DNA of 10,716 bases, from NCBI GenBank assembly GCA_003535455.1, contig DOHD01000178.1, positions 14,501-25,216 of the forward strand. Direction: 5' to 3'. The position numbers and the translations under genes are program-made. Source of the DNA: Acidimicrobium sp. GTDB lineage: Bacteria > Actinomycetota > Acidimicrobiia > Acidimicrobiales > Ilumatobacteraceae. This document shows, piece by piece, positions 6,299-10,716 of the stretch. The number at the start of each line of letters is the position of its first letter. The stretch's first letter is position 1. The notes beneath the pieces were generated by a model that worked only from the letters and a program-made list of their open reading frames with translations, did no database searches and was not told the origin of the DNA.

Positions 6299-6304
6299 AC
6301 GGGC

Positions 6305-6310
6305 TACCGT
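6305..6310 (+). promoter_or_regulatory. Candidate -10 of the phoU-senX3-regX3 promoter
   Basis: TACCGT has the TAnnnT form and lies just downstream of the last PHO-box unit. A consensus-like -35, TTGACA, sits at 6276-6281, but 23 nt separate the two, which is too long for ordinary sigma-70 contact. That pattern is typical of promoters where a bound activator replaces the -35 contact. Confidence 0.35.
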
Positions 6311-6351
6311 TATGGGGGTTCTGGTTGTCGCAAAAGATTTCAACCAAAGCA

Positions 6352-6358
6352 AGAAAGG
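6352..6358 (+). promoter_or_regulatory. Ribosome binding site deciding the phoU start
   Basis: AGAAAGG lies 8 nt before the GTG at 6367. An upstream in-frame TTG at 6325 has no such site and would add 14 residues not typical of PhoU. The GTG at 6367 is therefore preferred. Confidence 0.65.
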
Positions 6359-6366
6359 TGCCGATA

Positions 6367-7098
6367 GTGGATGAAATTCGGACGAATTTTCACAACGACC
6401 TTGATTCGGTTCGCGCCGAGGTCATTCGTCTAGGTGCATCTCTCACCGAATCGATTCCGCGGGCAACCTCAGTTTTATTGAGCGGCGACCTTGAGGGCGC
6501 CGATTATCTGGTTCAAGCAGACGATGAATTTGATGGTCGTAGCGCCGATCTTGAAGCGTCTTGTTTTGAAATTTTGGCGTTGCAGGCACCTGTGGCCGCC
6601 GACCTGCGTCAAATCGTAGCGATAATCAAAATTGCTGGCGAGTTAGAACGGTCTGCAGATCTCGTGGTCAATATCTGCAAAGCGGCGCGCCGTATATATG
6701 GTCATGATATAGATCCGATGTTGCGCGGTGTCATTTCAAAAATGAGCGAGCAGGCTCAGAAGCTTTTTGCAGCGACCATGGAAGCTTTCGAAGAGAGCGA
6801 CTCGGCAAAGGCCGCCGCGATCGACGACATGGACTCATACCTTGATAGTTTGCATCGCCAATTTATTCAGCAAATTTTCGAATCACATTCGAAGTCAAAA
6901 ATTGATTTGCAGGTGGCGGTTCAACTCGCTGTGGTGGCCCGTTTTTATGAGCGAATTGGTGATCACGCAGTCAATGTAAGTGAAAAGACACGATTCATTG
7001 TCTCTGGTTGGGTACGCGAGCGTGGCGGCATCGAGCGATATCGCGCACGCGTTGGAGACCGGACCGGCGAGATTTTTCTTCCACGAACTGAAAGTTAA
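6367..7098 (+). CDS. phoU: Phosphate signalling protein PhoU
   Basis: PhoU is a cytoplasmic helical-bundle protein that links phosphate uptake status to the sensor kinase and keeps the response off when phosphate is plentiful. From the GTG at 6367 the protein has 243 aa, slightly longer than the usual 215-240. It is built as two tandem three-helix repeats. Each repeat carries the metal-binding E-x3-D signature: ELERSADLVVNI (about 92-103) in the first and FYERIGDHAVNV (about 193-204) in the second. The helix LQAPVAADLRQIVAIIKIAGELER is typical of the family. It heads a probable operon, 15 nt before senX3, and lies behind the PHO-box array. The C-terminal extension, rich in Arg and Gly, is not diagnostic. 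The absence of pstSCAB in the window means its Pst partner, if any, is encoded elsewhere. Confidence 0.93.
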   Translation: MDEIRTNFHNDLDSVRAEVIRLGASLTESIPRATSVLLSGDLEGADYLVQADDEFDGRSADLEASCFEILALQAPVAADLRQIVAIIKIAGELERSADLVVNICKAARRIYGHDIDPMLRGVISKMSEQAQKLFAATMEAFEESDSAKAAAIDDMDSYLDSLHRQFIQQIFESHSKSKIDLQVAVQLAVVARFYERIGDHAVNVSEKTRFIVSGWVRERGGIERYRARVGDRTGEIFLPRTES

Positions 7099-7113
7099 GT
7101 CAAGAGACCCGTT

Positions 7114-8271
7114 GTGGACTTGATCTTTTTCTTGTCTGGTGCGGTGGCAACGGCATTTGTGGCGTTTTTTCTTTCTAAGCGATCATCAAAAGAATTGAGT
7201 GTTGCAATTCAAAATGAGGCTCAGGCGAATACGACAAATACTGAAGATCAACTTGAAAGTTTGATGGATGCGCTAGATCTTTTGCCGATCGGCGTCGTGA
7301 TAGTTGACGCGAAATTTAATCGTCGACTGAGAAACAATGCAGCCGCAGCGATGACGGGTGTGAGGTATGTCGATATCTTGGTCGATCAGGCAGTTGATGA
7401 AATGCTCGAACAGATCAAAACGACGAAGTCGGGCGAACGAGTTCTTGAGGCCGTTGCTGGCACGACTCGGTTTTTCAAGATTCGTGGTCAAGAGATGGAT
7501 CATCAGCGTGCAATCGTGACGATTGAAGACATCACAGAGAAATCGCGAATTGATACCGTGCAGACCGATTTTGTCGCGAATTTGAGCCATGAGCTTAAGA
7601 CGCCGATCGGCGCAGTTGCCGCACTCGCTGATTCGCTGAACGGCGAAACAGAAACCGAAGTCGTCTGGCGATTGGCTGAGCGCATCGTCACCGAATCGCA
7701 CCGCATGTCGCGAATCGTCGACGATCTTTTGGATCTCTCAAGAGTCGAATTCGGTGGCACCGATGAATGGACAGAGATTGATCTTGGTCCTGTTTTGGTC
7801 GAAGTCGTCAGCACCAATCAACATTCGGCGAAACGACAAGGTTTGGGACTTTCGTTGACAGGTTCGGCAGAACTCATGGTGCGAGGAGATCGATCGCACC
7901 TTGTCTCGGTATTTTCAAACCTCGTCGATAATGCAATCAAATACAGCGAAGCAGGTGGCATCGTGTTGGTCGAGAGCATGATTCAAGGCGACGAAATAGT
8001 TGTCAATGTAACTGACCACGGCATAGGCATAGCCGAACGAGATCAAAAACGTATTTTTGAAAGGTTTTATCGAGTCGACAAGGCGCGAAGTCGCGCCACA
8101 GGTGGCACTGGGTTGGGCCTCTCGATTGTGCGGCACATTGTTCTGGAGCACGGGGGCTCGATCGATGTTCGCTCTGAAGAGGGCATCGGCTCGACATTCA
8201 TGGTTCGTTTGCCGCGGGTCACCAAGCAACCCAAAGAGTCAATAGTTGAACAGACTGGAGTCATGGCATGA
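7114..8271 (+). CDS. senX3: Sensor histidine kinase SenX3
   Basis: This membrane-anchored kinase phosphorylates RegX3 when phosphate is scarce. The 385 aa start with one hydrophobic segment (about 2-20, followed by KRSSK), so the sensor part faces the cytoplasm. A PAS-like domain follows at about 50-142 (LLPIGVVIVD through TIEDITEK). The dimerisation domain carries the phosphoacceptor H159 in FVANLSHELKTPIGAV. The ATPase domain shows the N box NLVDNAIKYS (269-278), G1 DHGIGI (301-306), the F box FERFYRVD (315-322) and G2 GTGLGLSIV (331-339). All catalytic motifs are intact. The GTG start at 7114 puts the membrane segment at the very N-terminus; AAGAGA lies 6 nt upstream. The stop overlaps the regX3 start as ATGA, suggesting coupled translation. 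SenX3 is favoured over PhoR by the single membrane segment plus PAS layout and by the adjacent RegX3-like regulator. Confidence 0.9.
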   Translation: MDLIFFLSGAVATAFVAFFLSKRSSKELSVAIQNEAQANTTNTEDQLESLMDALDLLPIGVVIVDAKFNRRLRNNAAAAMTGVRYVDILVDQAVDEMLEQIKTTKSGERVLEAVAGTTRFFKIRGQEMDHQRAIVTIEDITEKSRIDTVQTDFVANLSHELKTPIGAVAALADSLNGETETEVVWRLAERIVTESHRMSRIVDDLLDLSRVEFGGTDEWTEIDLGPVLVEVVSTNQHSAKRQGLGLSLTGSAELMVRGDRSHLVSVFSNLVDNAIKYSEAGGIVLVESMIQGDEIVVNVTDHGIGIAERDQKRIFERFYRVDKARSRATGGTGLGLSIVRHIVLEHGGSIDVRSEEGIGSTFMVRLPRVTKQPKESIVEQTGVMA

Positions 8272-8987
8272 GCATAAATAATTCGCTTCCGACAATTTTG
8301 ATAGTTGACGACGAAGAGTCGTTTATTGAGGCGCTTCAAGTCGGTCTGAAGCGTGAGGGTTTTCGAATTGAAGTTGCACGCGATGGTGCAGAGGCGCTGG
8401 CAGTTTTTGATGCGGTTAAGCCTGATGCGGTGTTGCTAGATGTTATGTTGCCAAAAGTTGGCGGCACAGATGTTTGTCGCGAGATTCGAAAGAAAAGTTC
8501 GGTGCCAATAATTATGGTTTCGGCAAAAGGTTCAGAAATTGACACCGTGGTTGGTCTTGAAGTTGGGGCCGACGACTACATCGTCAAGCCCTATCGTTTG
8601 CGCGAACTTGTGGCTAGATTGCGCGCGGCGCTTCGTCGAGGCGAGTTGTCGAAGTCCGATGGTGATCTCGTCGGTGTGGGTACTGTGGCTATTGGTGCAG
8701 TGTCTATTGACCCCGAGCAACATGTGGTGACAATTCGAGGCGAAGTAACCAAACTGCCTTTGAAAGAATTCGAGTTGTTATACATGTTGATGGCGAATGC
8801 GGGGCGGGTAATGACCCGTGAAACCCTGATTGATCGGGTCTGGGGCACCGATTACTTCGGTGATACCAAAACGTTGGATGTGCACATCAAGCGGTTGCGC
8901 GCAAAAATTGAAAAAGAACCTGCTGACCCGCAACTTGTAGTGACCATCCGTGGTCTTGGCTATAAATACGAGAAAATAGGCGTATAA
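8268..8987 (+). CDS. regX3: Response regulator RegX3 (OmpR/PhoB family)
   Basis: This is the partner regulator of SenX3. The receiver domain (about 8-122) has the acidic pair D14-D15, the phosphorylation site D58 in VLLDVMLP, the switch Ser S85 in MVSAKG and the conserved K107 in VKPYRLREL. A linker leads to a winged-helix DNA-binding domain (about 137-236) with KLPLKEFELLYMLMANAGRV, the recognition helix region TKTLDVHIKRLRAKIE (200-215) and the wing RGLGYKYE (228-235). At 239 aa it is of ordinary length. GGAG lies 7 nt before the ATG at 8268, which overlaps the senX3 stop. Its likely target in this window is the PHO-box array upstream of phoU. No terminator is seen after the gene, so read-through into the permease is possible. 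Confidence 0.93.
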   Translation: MSINNSLPTILIVDDEESFIEALQVGLKREGFRIEVARDGAEALAVFDAVKPDAVLLDVMLPKVGGTDVCREIRKKSSVPIIMVSAKGSEIDTVVGLEVGADDYIVKPYRLRELVARLRAALRRGELSKSDGDLVGVGTVAIGAVSIDPEQHVVTIRGEVTKLPLKEFELLYMLMANAGRVMTRETLIDRVWGTDYFGDTKTLDVHIKRLRAKIEKEPADPQLVVTIRGLGYKYEKIGV

Positions 8988-9022
8988 CACTTTCAAATTC
9001 CGGTCTCGCCCCAGCATCGCCA

Positions 9023-10150
9023 TTGCGTCGACTTGGACGAGTTCACTCGTTAATTGCTTGCGGTGAAGCGGCATTTGCGATTGCGCTTGCTGACTCACTT
9101 TTTTTATCGATTAGCCCAGATGCCGCACGAAGTCGAGTATTGCTTTTTTTGGCGGTGAGTTTGGCGCCATTTGCGATTGTTGCACCATTTATCGGGCCAG
9201 TGATCGACAAGATTCCGGGTGGAAGGCGAATAACCGTTTTCATTGTCGCAGTCCTGCGATCTGTAACCGTGATTTTGATGGTTTCTCGACTTAATTCAAT
9301 TTCTCTGTTCGCACTTGCTTTTGTGTCTCTGGTTCTGGCGCGAACATACAGCGTGAGTAAGACAGCGATCGTGCCAACACTCGTAAATAATGATGAAGAA
9401 TTGGTTTCTGCAAACTCAAAACTAGGTCTGCTTTCTGGTGCGATGGGTTTTGCTGCGGCGGTGCCGGCAGGTTTGCTTCAATTGATCGATGCTCGCGCAA
9501 CTCTTGTAATGTCGGCTGTGATGTTTGGTCTGGCCGGCCTCGCCAGTTTGCAGTTGCCACGACATATCGCCACATCTCCACTACCCGTGGAAGAAATTGA
9601 AATCGAAGAAATGCGAAGCCTGCAGGTCAGGCGTATCGCTGCCTCAATGATGTTGTTACGTGGCGTGATTGGGTTTTTGTTTTTTCATGTTGCATTTTGG
9701 CTTCGCGACGAAAGTGCGAGCACTGCATGGTTTGGTCTTGCACTTGGTCTTTCGTCGTTGTCAATCATGGTCGGCAATCTGATCGCACCATTTTTGCGTC
9801 GACAAATGTCTGAACGGGCAATGATGTTGTTTGCATTCTTGACCATCGGCATTATTGGCATTTATGCCGGGGTCGTGGGTGGCATAACCGTCGGAATAAT
9901 CCTGATTTCTGTCACAAACGGTATGGGGTCTGTTGGTCGATTGGCTTTTGAGTCAGTGGTTCAAAGAGAAGCACCTGATGCGAACCGTGCCCGAGCATTC
10001 GTTCGTTTTGAAACTTTGAATCAGCTCGCTTGGGTAGGGCTCGGTTTAGCCGCAGTGATTTTGACACTTGAAGGTGCAGTCGGGTTCTCCACAGTAGGTC
10101 TCGTTTGCATTTGCGGATCGGGTTATCTTTTCTTAAATCGCGCGAATTAA
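9023..10150 (+). CDS. MFS-type permease, substrate unknown
   Basis: This is a 375-aa integral membrane protein with about 11-12 hydrophobic segments, at roughly 10-30, 38-60, 70-88, 93-112, 137-155, 160-178, 208-228, 234-256, 266-302, 335-352 and 354-372. The acidic cytoplasmic loop LPVEEIEIEEMRSLQVRR divides two halves. From memory the opening part with SLFLSISPDAARSRV and the APFIGPVIDKIPGGRR loop matches an actinobacterial MFS subfamily of unknown substrate. The loop DKIPGGRR stands where MFS proteins carry the signature between helices 2 and 3. The start is uncertain: the frame opens at 8966, and the TTG at 9023 is the first plausible codon but lacks a Shine-Dalgarno sequence. The gene follows regX3 by 35 nt, so it may be co-transcribed. 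A phosphate-related role would be inference from position only. Confidence 0.8.
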   Translation: MRRLGRVHSLIACGEAAFAIALADSLFLSISPDAARSRVLLFLAVSLAPFAIVAPFIGPVIDKIPGGRRITVFIVAVLRSVTVILMVSRLNSISLFALAFVSLVLARTYSVSKTAIVPTLVNNDEELVSANSKLGLLSGAMGFAAAVPAGLLQLIDARATLVMSAVMFGLAGLASLQLPRHIATSPLPVEEIEIEEMRSLQVRRIAASMMLLRGVIGFLFFHVAFWLRDESASTAWFGLALGLSSLSIMVGNLIAPFLRRQMSERAMMLFAFLTIGIIGIYAGVVGGITVGIILISVTNGMGSVGRLAFESVVQREAPDANRARAFVRFETLNQLAWVGLGLAAVILTLEGAVGFSTVGLVCICGSGYLFLNRAN

Positions 10151-10716
10151 AGGTTGATTCGTTCGATCCATAAGCCGGGTGCGGCTATTTCGTTTGGGGT
10201 GGGCAGATTGCCGGAGCGAGTCCAAAGTTGGGCGAGGCCGTTTTCGCCTGAGCGCTCGATCACCCCAGAGATAAAACTTTCGCCACGCTCGACCTGGTCG
10301 TCAGTCAGATAAATGCCAAACAATTGCTCGACATATTGGTCTTGAGAGCTTGACTCGACGCGTCGTCGTCTAACTGCCTCGGAGATTTGCGCGCCGTTGC
10401 CAAGAATTCGATTTGCGACTTGGTCGACGACGTGATCGACGTAGCAAATGATGGCGCAAATCATTGCATCAAGTATTGGTGCGAGCGCCCGTTGCTCAGC
10501 CGACCGCTCACTACCGAGCAGCAAAGTTGGATCCCCCAATAGTTTTTGCATCATCGCCGCTGGGTCGGCGTCGGTGATGTCGATGTTAGTCAGTCTTTGC
10601 CCGATGGCGTTAGGGTTCGGCTGAAAACCCGCAACATGTTGTTTCACTGAGTTAGTGATCGCCTCGCGCACAAAACTGATGCGAAATATCGCATGAAATG
10701 TCAATTCTTGGATCAA
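10147..10716 (-). CDS. DUF2342 zinc-metalloprotease-like protein (3' part; start outside window)
   Basis: This is the C-terminal 190 codons of a DUF2342 protein (zincin-like, often called zinc-dependent metalloprotease or F420-associated protein). The frame runs off the window edge, so the gene begins beyond 10716. Family signs in order: ELTFHAIFRISFVREAI near the edge, GFQPNPNAIGQRL, DPTLLLG, YVDHVVDQVANRI, ISEAVRRRRVESSSQDQYVEQLFGIYL, GVIERSGENGLAQLW and the ending NLPTPNEIAAPGLWIERINL. Where a zinc-binding HExxH-type motif would lie, the sequence reads QELTFH, so at least the first His is Gln. The protein may therefore not be an active peptidase, though related actinobacterial forms also deviate here. 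The stop codon TAA (10147-10149) overlaps the permease stop on the other strand. Confidence 0.8.
   Translation of the reverse strand: MIQELTFHAIFRISFVREAITNSVKQHVAGFQPNPNAIGQRLTNIDITDADPAAMMQKLLGDPTLLLGSERSAEQRALAPILDAMICAIICYVDHVVDQVANRILGNGAQISEAVRRRRVESSSQDQYVEQLFGIYLTDDQVERGESFISGVIERSGENGLAQLWTRSGNLPTPNEIAAPGLWIERINL

Noticed and set aside
6276-6304. Standard sigma-70 promoter built on TTGACA at 6276
   Set aside because: At 17-18 nt downstream the bases are GC-rich with no -10 match. The nearest TAnnnT is 23 nt away, so an activator-dependent promoter fits better.
6325-6366. TTG-started N-terminal extension of phoU
   Set aside because: AGAAAGG at 6352-6358 points to the GTG at 6367. 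The extension lacks a ribosome binding site and does not resemble PhoU N-termini.
10143-10161. CGAAT/ATTCG inverted repeat as a terminator between the permease and DUF2342 gene
   Set aside because: It has a five-base AT-rich stem, a nine-base loop and no U tract. It is too weak to call.
1-10716. Mobile element, prophage, CRISPR array, toxin-antitoxin pair or biosynthetic cluster
   Set aside because: There are no transposase, integrase, terminal repeats, spaced repeats or cas genes. Every long gene belongs to an ordinary chromosomal family, and codon style appears uniform by eye.

Overview
The window reads as chromosomal DNA from a moderate-GC actinobacterium. A WhiB2-type iron-sulfur regulator, a SenX3-RegX3 two-component pair, a VWA protein resembling mycobacterial Rv0959 and an actinobacterial DUF2342 protein all point to this phylum. 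Base composition looks near 50% GC by eye, with many GTG and TTG starts. That would suit a freshwater or marine Acidimicrobiia-like lineage better than high-GC soil actinomycetes, but the class is only a guess. I see no insertion sequence, prophage, CRISPR array, tRNA or rRNA.

Layout. At 1-696 is the 3' part of a VWA-domain gene, followed by whiB2 (803-1081). whiB2 converges with a stand-alone formiminotransferase-domain gene on the minus strand (1087-1893). Divergent from that gene is a 59-codon tatA (1940-2119). tatA converges on ppx (2149-3699, minus). A short divergent region then leads into a plus-strand run: an unknown 104-aa protein (3764-4078), ppk1 (4133-6244), phoU (6367-7098), senX3 (7114-8271), regX3 (8268-8987) and an MFS-type permease (9023-10150). 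The permease converges, with overlapping stop codons, on the truncated 3' part of a DUF2342 gene (10147-10716, minus).

The core of the window is a phosphate and polyphosphate module of about 6.8 kb. PPK1 makes polyphosphate, and Ppx/GppA degrades it (or hydrolyses pppGpp). PhoU is the usual negative modulator of phosphate signalling. SenX3 senses and RegX3 activates the phosphate-starvation response. Upstream of phoU there is a run of 11-nt direct repeats in exact phase, matching the PHO-box design (GTTCACC-like units). This strongly suggests that RegX3 controls its own phoU-senX3-regX3 operon. No Pst transporter genes are present.

Most of the window is well-understood housekeeping and regulatory DNA. 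I did not find a clearly new system. The best leads are the PHO-box array, the unknown gene between ppx and ppk1, the altered HD-type motif in Ppx, the altered metal-site motif in the DUF2342 protein, and several compact intergenic arrangements (hairpins over convergent stops, probable leaderless starts).
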